This document shows, in pieces, positions 15,958-23,252 of a stretch of 50,157 bases of DNA. The first letter of the stretch is position 1. Each line of letters starts with the position of its first letter. The DNA comes from Mesorhizobium sp. (GTDB lineage Bacteria; Pseudomonadota; Alphaproteobacteria; Rhizobiales; Rhizobiaceae). Position numbers and translations under genes: made by a program. The notes below the pieces were generated by a model. That model did no database searches. It saw only the letters and a program-made list of their open reading frames with translations, and was not told the DNA's origin. The DNA is taken from assembly GCA_004020545.1 (NCBI GenBank), contig SAQE01000049.1, positions 1-50,157 on the forward strand, in the 5' to 3' direction.

Positions 15958-17165
15958 CGGCGCACGGCCGCAACAAGGCAGATACAGAGCCCCACATTGA
16001 GCGTTGCGGCCAAGGCGAGCGTCATCAGGACGAGATTGCCGCCGCCCGCGCCTAAGAGGAGCGCCCCGACCGAGGGCGCCGCCGCCTGGACGATCAGGCT
16101 CGGTGTCGCGAGCTTGCCCATCAGCGCGGCGTATTGTTGCGGGTCGAACAGCACCAGCGGCAGGGCGCCACGAGCGATCGTGTGGATACCATTGCCGGCG
16201 CCATAGAGGATCAGCGCCAGCGCGATGAAGGTCTGACTTGTAAAGAGCAACCAGACCCCGGCGGCCAGCAGCGATACCGATGTCAGCATCGTCCAGATCG
16301 GATGGTGCCGGTTGCGGCCGATCAGCATTTCGGCCACGCGCGCGCCGACCTGAGACGGGCCGACCAGGGCGCCCAGGCCAACGGCGGCCGCCAGGCTGAC
16401 GTCGCGAAGCTGCAGGAGGGTGAGGAGGTGGACGGAAAGCATCGAGGCGATCAGTGCCGCCACCGTCTGGATAGAGGCAAGGAGGATGAAGCGGGTCCTC
16501 GCCTGGCCTGCGAGATGCGCCTGTCCGCGCTCGCTTCTTGCCGGCACGGGCGCCGCGACCGGAGGCGGCGGTATCACCCAAAGGTGAAGCGGCAGACAGA
16601 TCAAAAGGTGGATCGCCGCATAGCAAAGACAGGCGACGCGCCATCCCTCATGCGCGACGAGAAAAGCGCTGAGCGGCCAGCAAACCGTGCTGGCGAAGCC
16701 GCCGAACAGCGTCAGGTTGGTGATCGCGCCGCGCGCCCCCAATCCATAGAGACGGCCGAGCGTGGCGAAGCCGGCATCGTAGAGGCCGCTCGACATGCCC
16801 AATCCCATGAACAGCCAGGCCAGCAGATAAAGCGGATAGGCGGTGGCCGCCGCCAGCAGTAGGTGAGCGGCGACCAGGAGCAAGGAACTCGCGGCAAGCA
16901 CCGGCCGGCCGCCGTGACGCTGGATCAGCCGCCCGGTGATGGGCGACACCAGCCCGGCAAGCAGGAGCCCGCAGGAGAGCCCGGCAACGACTGAAGCCAG
17001 CGACCAGCCCGTCTCGGCGGCGATCGGCGCGGCGAGCACCGCGGGCAGATAGTAGGACGATCCCCAGGCGAGCACCTGCGTGACGCCAAGCGCCGAGACG
17101 AGGATGTGGCGGCTGCGGGCGGCCGGCGTATGGACTTCCGCCTTCACGGATCGCTCAAAGCCCAT
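15954..17165 (-). CDS. Major facilitator superfamily transporter
   Basis: A 403-residue protein with about twelve hydrophobic helices. The MFS loop 2-3 motif appears as GRLIQRHGGRPV. The N-terminus (LGVTQVLAWGSSYYLPAVL) is typical of a group of rhizobial and pseudomonad MFS permeases without assigned substrates. It is divergent from a GNAT gene nine bases of start-codon distance away and followed directly by the AraC fragment, a former regulator perhaps. Drug or organic acid export are both possible. Confidence 0.85.
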   Translation of the reverse strand: MGFERSVKAEVHTPAARSRHILVSALGVTQVLAWGSSYYLPAVLAAPIAAETGWSLASVVAGLSCGLLLAGLVSPITGRLIQRHGGRPVLAASSLLLVAAHLLLAAATAYPLYLLAWLFMGLGMSSGLYDAGFATLGRLYGLGARGAITNLTLFGGFASTVCWPLSAFLVAHEGWRVACLCYAAIHLLICLPLHLWVIPPPPVAAPVPARSERGQAHLAGQARTRFILLASIQTVAALIASMLSVHLLTLLQLRDVSLAAAVGLGALVGPSQVGARVAEMLIGRNRHHPIWTMLTSVSLLAAGVWLLFTSQTFIALALILYGAGNGIHTIARGALPLVLFDPQQYAALMGKLATPSLIVQAAAPSVGALLLGAGGGNLVLMTLALAATLNVGLCICLVAAVRR

Positions 17166-17194
17166 TATCTATCGTGCTCAAAATGGGGGAGCAC

Positions 17195-17713
17195 ATGCGC
17201 ATCGCGGTGATCGACGAGGCGGAAGCAACGGCTCAACTCGGCTCCCTTGCCGAGATATTGATGCAGAGCATCGAGGACGGCGCGCTCGTTGGCTTCGTCC
17301 TGCCGTTCGGCGCCGAAGAGGCGCGGTCCTTTTGGCAGGGTGTCTTCCGCTCCGTGGCGGACGGAGAACGCCTCCTCATCTGCGCCTATCTCGACGACAA
17401 CCTCGTCGGCACCGTCCAGCTCTACCTGTCGCCGGAACCGAATGCGCTGCACCGGGCAGAGGTTTACAAGCTTCTCGTGCATCGGGGCTTTCAGCGGCAA
17501 GGCATCGGTTCCGCCCTCATGGCATTCATCGAAGACGAGGCAAGGAAGAGAAATCGTTCCCTGCTCCTTCTCGATACCGCCGAGGGCGGGGCAAGCGAGC
17601 GGCTCTACCGGCGCATGAACTGGCGGGAAGTCGGTGTCGTGCCGCATCACTTCGTCGACCCGTTCGGCAAACCAAGAGCCTCGATCTACTTCATGAAGCA
17701 TCTGGCGCTTTAG
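17195..17713 (+). CDS. GNAT-family N-acetyltransferase
   Basis: A 172-residue acetyltransferase. The acetyl-CoA motif A is KLLVHRGFQRQGIGSALM, with R/QxxGxG as RQGIGSA, and motif B follows (LLLLDTAEGGASERLYRRM). The start was placed at the ATG following GGGGGAG (17185-17191); two upstream starts have no suitable site. The substrate is unknown; the sequence resembles small-molecule or amino-sugar acetyltransferases more than ribosomal ones. It is convergent with the arsenic operon. Confidence 0.85.
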   Translation: MRIAVIDEAEATAQLGSLAEILMQSIEDGALVGFVLPFGAEEARSFWQGVFRSVADGERLLICAYLDDNLVGTVQLYLSPEPNALHRAEVYKLLVHRGFQRQGIGSALMAFIEDEARKRNRSLLLLDTAEGGASERLYRRMNWREVGVVPHHFVDPFGKPRASIYFMKHLAL

Positions 17714-17756
17714 GGGCAGTTCAGCAGAACCACCTAGACCTGGATCTCATCACATC

Positions 17757-18167
17757 CTAGGCCGGCGGTGTGTAGGCGACCTTCTCGCTGTCTTCCTTGA
17801 CGAACTCGCGCACCGGATTGTCGAGCAGCGGCAGCACCGCCTCCGACGGCCGGCAGAGCCTTGTGCCCTTTGGCGTCTCGACGATCGGCCGGTTGATGAG
17901 GATCGGGTAAGCAAGCATGAAATCGACCAGTTCGTCGTCGCTCCATTTCGGATCGGCGAGGCCAAGCTCGGCGTAAGGCGTCCCCTTCTCCCTGAGCAAC
18001 CCGGGCAGGGTGATGCCCATCGCCGCGATCAGCTCGAGCAGCCGTGCGCGGTCCGGCGGCGTCTTCAGATATTCGATAACGATCGGCTCCTCGCCGCTGG
18101 CGCGGATCATGGCCAGCGTGTTGCGTGAGGTGCCGCAGGCGGGGTTGTGGTAGATCGTGACCGTCAT
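17757..18167 (-). CDS. arsC: Glutaredoxin-coupled arsenate reductase
   Basis: A 136-residue cytoplasmic enzyme that reduces As(V) to As(III) with glutathione and glutaredoxin. It begins with the family signature IYHNPACGTSRNTL, with catalytic Cys11, and has PILINRPIV and a downstream Arg in GTRLCRPSE that match the oxyanion-binding arginines. It is the last gene of the operon and overlaps aqpS by four bases. It duplicates, through an unrelated fold, the activity of the LMW-phosphatase-type reductase two genes upstream. Confidence 0.93.
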   Translation of the reverse strand: MTVTIYHNPACGTSRNTLAMIRASGEEPIVIEYLKTPPDRARLLELIAAMGITLPGLLREKGTPYAELGLADPKWSDDELVDFMLAYPILINRPIVETPKGTRLCRPSEAVLPLLDNPVREFVKEDSEKVAYTPPA

Positions 18168-18862
18168 TGCTTCGCCTTCACAGACTGGGATTGCTGAGTG
18201 ATTCCGGGTCGCAGCAGCCAGCCCATCAGCGCCAGCGCGATCAAGGCGCCGAGCAGCTCGGCGATGATGAAGCCCGGCAGATCGATCGGCCTGATGCCGG
18301 AAAACGTGTCGGTGAGCGAGCGCGCCAGCGCGACGGCCGGATTGGCGAAGGAGGTGGACGCGGTGAACCAGTAGGCGGCGGTGATGTAGAGACCGACCAG
18401 CCATGGCACGGCTCTTTGCTCGAAGCGAAGGCCGGCGAGAATGACGGCGACCAGGCCGAATGTCGCGACCGTTTCGGAGAACCATTGCGCGGGTCCGGCG
18501 CGGAGCTTCGTGGCGAGTTCCAGCACCGGCAGGGCGAACATGAGATGCGCCGCGATCGTGCCGGCGATGCCGCCCAGGAACTGCGCGGCGAGATAGGCCG
18601 GCAGATCGCGGGTGGGCAGCGACCGGTTCAGACAGAAGACGAGCGAGACGGCGGGATTGAAATGGGCGCCCGAGACCGGCCCGAGGATGGTGATCAGCAC
18701 CACCAGCATGGCGCCGGTCGCGAGCGTGTTGCCGAGCAGCGCCAGCGCCGTGTCGTGCGTCAAGGTCTCGGCCATAATGCCGGAACCGACCACTGTCGCC
18801 ACCAAAAGACCGGTGCCCAGGGCTTCGGCGGCAAAGCGGCGCGGCAGATCGAAGGTATTCAT
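18164..18862 (-). CDS. aqpS: AqpS-type aquaglyceroporin (arsenite channel)
   Basis: A 232-residue MIP channel with six helices and two NPA half-helices: HFNPAVSL (Asn69) and SFANPAVALAR (Asn174). The residue after the second NPA is Val177, where ordinary aquaporins have the selectivity-filter Arg; Val there is a known trait of the AqpS channel of the Sinorhizobium arsenic operon. In that system As(III) made by ArsC leaves the cell down its gradient through AqpS in place of an ArsB or Acr3 pump. No pump gene is present here, which fits. The gene overlaps both arsC neighbours. Confidence 0.93.
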   Translation of the reverse strand: MNTFDLPRRFAAEALGTGLLVATVVGSGIMAETLTHDTALALLGNTLATGAMLVVLITILGPVSGAHFNPAVSLVFCLNRSLPTRDLPAYLAAQFLGGIAGTIAAHLMFALPVLELATKLRAGPAQWFSETVATFGLVAVILAGLRFEQRAVPWLVGLYITAAYWFTASTSFANPAVALARSLTDTFSGIRPIDLPGFIIAELLGALIALALMGWLLRPGITQQSQSVKAKQ

Positions 18863-19389
18863 CAGCCGGCCTTGGGCTGCGACGACGTGGAACCTTCGAA
18901 CGCGCCGATGCTGCGCAGCTTCGCGCCAAGGGCCATACGATCTATCGAGGCGATCGGCAGGCTGAGAAATGCACCGATGCGTGCCTTCATGTAACGAGCG
19001 GCGGTAGAGAACGCACGTTCCTTTTCAAGATCACTCCCTTCGACGGCCGCAGGATCCTCGATCCCCCAATGTGCCGTCATCGGTTGTCCCGGCCAGACGG
19101 GACACGCTTCCTCGGCGGCGTCGTCGCAAACGGTGAACACGAAATCCATGGTCGGCGCGCCGGGCACCGCAAACTCGTCCCACGACTTCGAACGAAATCC
19201 GTTGGCGGGGTACCCCATGGCGGCAAGTACTTTCAGTGCCAACGGGTTGACCTTGCCCTTGGGCTGGCTTCCGGCCGAGAAGGCGTGGAACCTTCCCGCG
19301 CCGTCCTTTTGGAGGATACTCTCCGCCAGGATCGAGCGGGCCGAATTGCCGGTGCACAAGAAGAGGACGTTGTAGACAGGATCGGACAT
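18862..19389 (-). CDS. arsC: Low-molecular-weight phosphatase-type arsenate reductase
   Basis: A 175-residue enzyme of the LMW protein tyrosine phosphatase family. The P-loop LFLCTGNSARS gives Cys12 and Arg18 (CX5R). SAGSQPKGKVNPLALKVL and the FVFTVCDDAAEEACP segment are typical of ArsC proteins encoded beside arsR rather than of tyrosine phosphatases. It would reduce As(V) with thioredoxin or glutathione coupling. It follows arsR by about 60 bases and overlaps aqpS by one base. The C-terminal tail beyond about residue 135 is longer than in most homologues. Confidence 0.9.
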   Translation of the reverse strand: MSDPVYNVLFLCTGNSARSILAESILQKDGAGRFHAFSAGSQPKGKVNPLALKVLAAMGYPANGFRSKSWDEFAVPGAPTMDFVFTVCDDAAEEACPVWPGQPMTAHWGIEDPAAVEGSDLEKERAFSTAARYMKARIGAFLSLPIASIDRMALGAKLRSIGAFEGSTSSQPKAG

Positions 19390-19448
19390 GCTGGCCTCCC
19401 TAGATCGCCCGCGTCATAGCGCGGCGGTTGATGGACAGAACTCGATGA

Positions 19449-19799
19449 TCATTGCCGGGTCCCCTCGCCGGGCTGGCAGCAAGGCGCGGCAAGCGTCGGC
19501 GCGCAGATCTCCGGACGGCCCGAGCAGCAATCCTCCATCAGGAACCGGATCAGGCCGGACAGCGCGTCGTATTCGGCTTTGTAGACGATCGAGCGCGCGT
19601 CGCGCCGCGCGGTGACCAGGCCGGCGCGCTCCATCTCCTTGAGATGGAAGCTGACATTGGACGGCGAGACCTCGACCTGTTCGGCAAGCGAACCGGCGGC
19701 GATGCCGTCCGGCCCGGCAACGACCAGCAATCGAAGCAGCCTGAGCCGCGTCTCCTGCGACAGCGCGCCAAAGGCGATCAGGGCTTGACGTTCATCCAC
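19449..19799 (-). CDS. arsR: ArsR-family arsenic-responsive repressor
   Basis: A 116-residue winged-helix repressor; the recognition helix region is EVSPSNVSFHLKEMERAG. It lacks the classical ELCVCDL site. Instead Cys91, Cys92 and Cys99 (DCCSGRPEIC) plus Cys107 and Cys108 sit at the C-terminus, the layout of the Acidithiobacillus-type As(III) site. The start codon is GTG. The first gene of the operon, it is divergent from the DUF6428 gene, with the operator between. Confidence 0.92.
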   Translation of the reverse strand: MDERQALIAFGALSQETRLRLLRLLVVAGPDGIAAGSLAEQVEVSPSNVSFHLKEMERAGLVTARRDARSIVYKAEYDALSGLIRFLMEDCCSGRPEICAPTLAAPCCQPGEGTRQ

Positions 19800-19800
19800 G

Positions 19801-19818
19801 TTTCAATAATCCTTGAAA
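19801..19818 (-). promoter_or_regulatory. ArsR operator
   Basis: TTTCAA (19801-19806) and TTGAAA (19813-19818) form a perfect inverted repeat with a six-base spacer, the common ArsR operator form. It lies one base upstream of the arsR GTG and includes the AAGGA that would serve as its ribosome-binding site. It also sits 24 bases from the divergent start, so both genes should be arsenic-inducible. Confidence 0.75.
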
Positions 19819-19841
19819 TATCGAAATGAGGAATAGCCGAC

Positions 19842-20381
19842 ATGCTTTCTCCTGACAACCGGAAAATCGCCCCTGCCCTTCCACTGGAGCCATCCGACCT
19901 GACAATCGGCGACCTGCTCGATGCGCTGGCCGACCACAAGGACAAGCCGCTGGTGTTCCGCTATGACGGCCGGCCGGTGAAGCCGGGCTACCACGTGACG
20001 GAGGTCAAGGCGGGGCAGTTCTCGGCGCTGGATTGCGGGGCAAACCCCGAATCCTGGTCGGAAATCTTCGTGCAGCTATGGGACGTCGACGAAGGCGGAC
20101 CCGTCCACATGCCGGCCGGCAAGTTCGCTGCCATCATCCGCAAGGTTGCCGATCACGTGGCGCTCGATCAGTCCGCCAGGCTGACATTCGAAGTCAGCGA
20201 CGGCATCCGGCCGATGGAGCTTCACCGGGCAACGCAGCCGACGCTGGTTGGCAATGCCGTCGAGGTCGAGCTATCGCCGCGGCCGGCAAGCTGCAAGCCG
20301 CGCGATCGATGGCTGGAAGAACAGAAGGCGGCGAGCGCATCCTGTTGTTCGCCTGCAAGCAGCAAGGCTTGCTGCGCCTGA
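19842..20381 (+). CDS. DUF6428 family protein with Cys-rich tail, divergent from arsR
   Basis: A 179-residue soluble protein. The body (LTIGDLLDALADHKDKPLVF, then GYHVTEVKAGQFSALDCG and WSEIFVQLWD) matches the DUF6428 family often found beside arsR in proteobacteria; its function is not established. The C-terminus adds five cysteines, one in PASCKP, then SASCCSPASSKACCA, suggestive of soft-metal or metalloid binding. The shared ArsR operator implies arsenic-inducible expression. A sulfur or As(III)-handling role is inference from context and thiols. Confidence 0.8.
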   Translation: MLSPDNRKIAPALPLEPSDLTIGDLLDALADHKDKPLVFRYDGRPVKPGYHVTEVKAGQFSALDCGANPESWSEIFVQLWDVDEGGPVHMPAGKFAAIIRKVADHVALDQSARLTFEVSDGIRPMELHRATQPTLVGNAVEVELSPRPASCKPRDRWLEEQKAASASCCSPASSKACCA

Positions 20382-20414
20382 GCGATTGGCGGCGCGAACC
20401 AGAGCGTCCGCGAC

Positions 20415-20756
20415 CTATCTGCCCGTACTCCAATAGCGGTGCACCCTTACCCCGCTGCCGCTTGTGCCATACCAGGGTTCGCAGGCGATGCCGTCGTGGT
20501 CTGCATCATGCGTCGGCCAGTAGCCGGGCTGCCCGGCGCGCGCCGGCGCGAGACCGACCAGCCGGGCGGTGGCGCAGTTGGGAAAGGCAGCAATGTGCCG
20601 CAGCACCGACCAGGGCGAAGCGAAATGGATGCCGATTGAACCATAGACGATGTAGCCGGACAGAAGGATGAAGGGCGCAGACAACGCCACCCATCTCCGT
20701 GCGCCCAGGCGGCGACGGTGATAGGCCGAAGGCCAATAGAAGAACGGCAGGAACAT
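20415..20756 (-). CDS. Excalibur calcium-binding domain protein, membrane-anchored
   Basis: A 113-residue protein: one hydrophobic segment (WVALSAPFILLSGYIVYG) near residues 22-40 followed by a C-terminal Excalibur domain. The domain shows the paired Cys (FPNCATARLVGLAPARAGQP) and the EF-hand-like DADHDGIACE. Such domains are found at cell surfaces and bind Ca2+. AGGGGG about nine bases before the ATG decides the start; two in-frame starts further upstream lack this. Role unknown. Confidence 0.75.
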   Translation of the reverse strand: MFLPFFYWPSAYHRRRLGARRWVALSAPFILLSGYIVYGSIGIHFASPWSVLRHIAAFPNCATARLVGLAPARAGQPGYWPTHDADHDGIACEPWYGTSGSGVRVHRYWSTGR

Positions 20757-20897
20757 TCGCCAACGCCCCCTGGCTGATAGCGTTCGCCATAAAATTAGCG
20801 ATCTCTTGTATTTCCCGCAAATCAGGATCATGCTTGGTTTACGCATGGGTGGCACTGATGCGCAGCGGGTGGGTGGTTCAAAAAGGGGTAGGGCGTG

Positions 20898-21056
20898 ATG
20901 GAACTTGCGGTCTGCTATGACCATAGCGGGATCGAGTTCGTATGGTCTGTCTTCCTCGACATTATGGGGGTTTTCCTGATCATGGCGCCGTTGGCGGCCG
21001 CGCGGCTGGTCGCGATATCGCGGGCGAGCAGAACGGCTCAGCTTCAACTCGCGTAG
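20898..21056 (+). CDS. Possible small single-helix membrane protein (52 aa)
   Basis: A reading frame that starts MELAVCYDHSGIEFVWSVF and has one hydrophobic segment (FLDIMGVFLIMAPLAAARLV). GGGGTAGGG lies before the ATG. No recognised family and no conserved context, so this may be a chance frame; it is listed because it fills otherwise empty sequence and has a plausible start. Confidence 0.3.
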   Translation: MELAVCYDHSGIEFVWSVFLDIMGVFLIMAPLAAARLVAISRASRTAQLQLA

Positions 21057-21073
21057 GAAGCTTGGCGTCGGTT

Positions 21074-21289
21074 TCAGCCCGGGCGCACGACCTTCCGGAT
21101 GGGGGCTTCACCGAACAGCGCCGAGCAGTCGATCTCGTCGCGGAAAAGCGCGTCGGGATCGAGCACCAGCCACGACGTATGTGTACGAAGGTTCCTTAGC
21201 CTGGCGTTCTTTTCCGCCCGCGCCTGGCGCTCCGCCTCGGCAAGCGAGCTCAGGGCGGGCCTTTTGGCCTTGTAAGGGCTCCTCGACAT
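21074..21289 (-). CDS. Small charged hypothetical protein (71 aa)
   Basis: A 71-residue protein with a strongly helical, Ala/Arg/Glu-rich first half (SLAEAERQARAEKNARLRN) and a mixed second half (SWLVLDPDALFRDEIDCSA). No named domain. The start is uncertain: the ATG lacks a clear ribosome-binding site and the frame stays open for 52 codons upstream. It lies just downstream of a flavoprotein remnant on the same strand. Confidence 0.5.
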   Translation of the reverse strand: MSRSPYKAKRPALSSLAEAERQARAEKNARLRNLRTHTSWLVLDPDALFRDEIDCSALFGEAPIRKVVRPG

Positions 21290-21365
21290 AGCGACACAGA
21301 ACGCAATCGCCCCGCCTTGCGTTCCCTCGCAGGCGCAACGCGCCATGCGGTATGGTCGCTCGACC

Positions 21366-21480
21366 TCATATCTCTCTGAGATAGCGGGCGCCGCGACCGG
21401 CAAGGGCGATGGCGAGCGAGGAACCCGCAAGGCCGCCTCCGACAATGATCAGGGTCGTAATCGGTACCGACGAGCGGACT
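21366..21480 (-). pseudogene. Remnant of an FAD-dependent oxidoreductase N-terminus
   Basis: On the minus strand about 30 codons read TTLIIVGGGLAGSSLAIALA, then GRGARYLREI and a stop. This is the FAD-binding Rossmann motif GxGxxG that opens flavoprotein monooxygenases, cut off after the first helix. No continuation is found in any frame nearby, so it is a 5' scrap of a lost gene. Confidence 0.65.
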
Positions 21481-21494
21481 TGCCGTCGGGGCCT

Positions 21495-22226
21495 TCAGAT
21501 CGGCAAAGGCGGATCCGTGAAATAGGGCGGTGAACGAATCTCGGCCAGGGAGCGGACCTGCAGCCCGTCCCTGAAATTAGCGGGATCGAGCCAGGCCTCC
21601 AAGGCGGCGCGATTGGCCGGCCATTCACGCGAAAGCATTGAATACATCGGGATGTCGCAGGGCTTGCCCTTCAGGAACAGGCCCTGGCGATGCGTGCCCT
21701 CGTAAACGAAGCCAAGGCGCACGGCGGCCGCGCGCGAACGTTGGTTGGTCGATGTGCATGTCCATTCGAGGCGCCGGTAGCCGAGATCGTCGAAGACATG
21801 GCGCAGGATGAGGTAGAGCGCCTCGGTGGCGAGCCGCGTGCGCTGCAGCGGCGGCGTGTAGAGCACATATCCGAGTTCGACGACATGGTGCACCGGCCTG
21901 GCTTCCATCAGGCAGAGCCACCCCAGCGCCTCACCGTCGGGACCGTCGACCGCGAAGAATGCGCGCTTGGGGTCCGCCACCAGCGCAGCGACATGCTCGG
22001 CGAAGGCCTGCTCGGTGGCAAAGGGTCCCACCTTCATGTCGATCCAGGTGGCCTCGGTGTGCTCGTCATGCGAGAGCAGATAGAGCCTTGCCGCATCGCG
22101 TTCGGCCTCGAGCGGACGCAAGCGCCCGCAATGGCCTTCGAGCAGGACGGCGACTGGAACCGGCGCATCGCCCGACGGGGTTGCCTCGGCATTTGCCGCG
22201 GCTTGCTCAATCTTGCCTGCCCGCAT
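21495..22226 (-). CDS. GNAT-family acetyltransferase (RimJ/RimL-like)
   Basis: A 243-residue enzyme of the Acetyltransf_3 group. Landmarks are LGWLCLMEARPVHHVVELGY, the acetyl-CoA region PPLQRTRLATEALYLILRHV and RRLEWTCTSTNQRSRAAAVR followed by LGFVYEGTHR, all typical of RimJ/RimL-like proteins. The start follows AGGGAGAG; an upstream in-frame extension is Arg-rich and lacks a site. It overlaps by 20 bases the possible small gene upstream. Substrate unknown: proteins, amino acids and small amines are all used in this group. Confidence 0.85.
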   Translation of the reverse strand: MRAGKIEQAAANAEATPSGDAPVPVAVLLEGHCGRLRPLEAERDAARLYLLSHDEHTEATWIDMKVGPFATEQAFAEHVAALVADPKRAFFAVDGPDGEALGWLCLMEARPVHHVVELGYVLYTPPLQRTRLATEALYLILRHVFDDLGYRRLEWTCTSTNQRSRAAAVRLGFVYEGTHRQGLFLKGKPCDIPMYSMLSREWPANRAALEAWLDPANFRDGLQVRSLAEIRSPPYFTDPPLPI

Positions 22227-22467
22227 CCTGCTCTCCCTTGGTGCGTGCCTCGCCATGCGGAGATAATAGCGTCTGCGGCCTCCCCTCTTCCGGCGTGGGG
22301 TAGATATTGCACAGTTTTCCGAAGAACGGCTGCTCGGCCACACATCGGCGGCCAAGATGCTCGAGCGCGCCGGCCAAACTGCCCGGCAGCCGGCCTTTCA
22401 GGATCTTCAGCACCGGAGTGCCTCCCATGACGTCTTCCACTCCGGCCGCCGGTTCACTTGAACCCAT
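22207..22467 (-). CDS. Possible hypothetical protein (86 aa)
   Basis: An 86-residue frame between the methyltransferase and acetyltransferase genes. Its middle (PVLKILKGRLPGSLAGALE, then EQPFFGKLCNIYPTPEEGR) reads like genuine protein, whereas its tail is polar and overlaps the acetyltransferase start. It begins 12 bases after the methyltransferase stop, suggesting co-transcription. GGGGCGG is a weak ribosome-binding site. No family recognised. Confidence 0.4.
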   Translation of the reverse strand: MGSSEPAAGVEDVMGGTPVLKILKGRLPGSLAGALEHLGRRCVAEQPFFGKLCNIYPTPEEGRPQTLLSPHGEARTKGEQDAGRQD

Positions 22468-22478
22468 GGCCGCCCCAA

Positions 22479-23219
22479 CTAGTTCCAGTAGCGGAACACC
22501 CTGCCCATTCGATTGGGCATCAAGAAAATGTCCTCCGCATGCGAAAAGCCGGCTTCCCGTCCCAAGCGGAGCCAGGTCCGCGAGGTTTCGGGGAAATCGG
22601 CCAGAAGCATATGCCTTTCCATCGATGCGAATTCCTCGTCGGAAACGGCCGACCATTTGTCGCGCAGCAAGGAGAAGCGCGCGAGCCAGGCGGCGCGATC
22701 CTCTCCTTCGAACAGCGCCGGTTCCCAGATAACGAACAGGCCCATACCTCCCAGGGCCCTGTGGGCGTTGCGCATCAGCCTTGCCTTGGCCGCCGTCGGC
22801 AGATGGTGCAGCGACATGCCGATCCAGATCACGTCGACCGGTTCCGACCATTTCGCCATTGCTGGTGCGAAATCGCAGCAGCGCAGCTCGACGGGACAAG
22901 GAAGGGCATCCAGCTCCCGAGCCGCCAACCGCAGCGATGCCTCAGACAAGTCGATACCGACATAGTTGCCTATCGCCGTCGTCCTCAGCATCGCGGCGGA
23001 GGCACTGGCATCTCCGCACGCCACGTCTAGGAAGCGGAATGAGGCGGGCGCTTGCTCGACAAGCAAGTCGCGCAGAAGGTGATAGATTTCCTGATGGAAC
23101 ATCAGGTTCGCGCCGATGATCCTGCGATAGGTTTCAAGCTCGCTGTTGAACATGTCCTGAGCGCCGGCAGCCCCATTGTCCGTCGTTGCCAGTCCGCTTT
23201 CAGTCGACGCACTTGCCAT
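22479..23219 (-). CDS. Class I SAM-dependent methyltransferase
   Basis: A 246-residue methyltransferase. Motif I is FRFLDVACGDASASAAML, with the acidic end of strand two in YVGIDLSEASL and motif post-I in VDVIWIGMSLHHLP. The N-terminal helices (ELETYRRIIGANLMFHQEIY) form a cap typical of small-molecule methyltransferases. The substrate is unknown. It is probably co-transcribed with the ketopantoate-reductase-like gene upstream, 33 bases away. Confidence 0.85.
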   Translation of the reverse strand: MASASTESGLATTDNGAAGAQDMFNSELETYRRIIGANLMFHQEIYHLLRDLLVEQAPASFRFLDVACGDASASAAMLRTTAIGNYVGIDLSEASLRLAARELDALPCPVELRCCDFAPAMAKWSEPVDVIWIGMSLHHLPTAAKARLMRNAHRALGGMGLFVIWEPALFEGEDRAAWLARFSLLRDKWSAVSDEEFASMERHMLLADFPETSRTWLRLGREAGFSHAEDIFLMPNRMGRVFRYWN

Positions 23220-23252
23220 GATGTCCTCCCAGGGAACCTCGATGGAACAACG

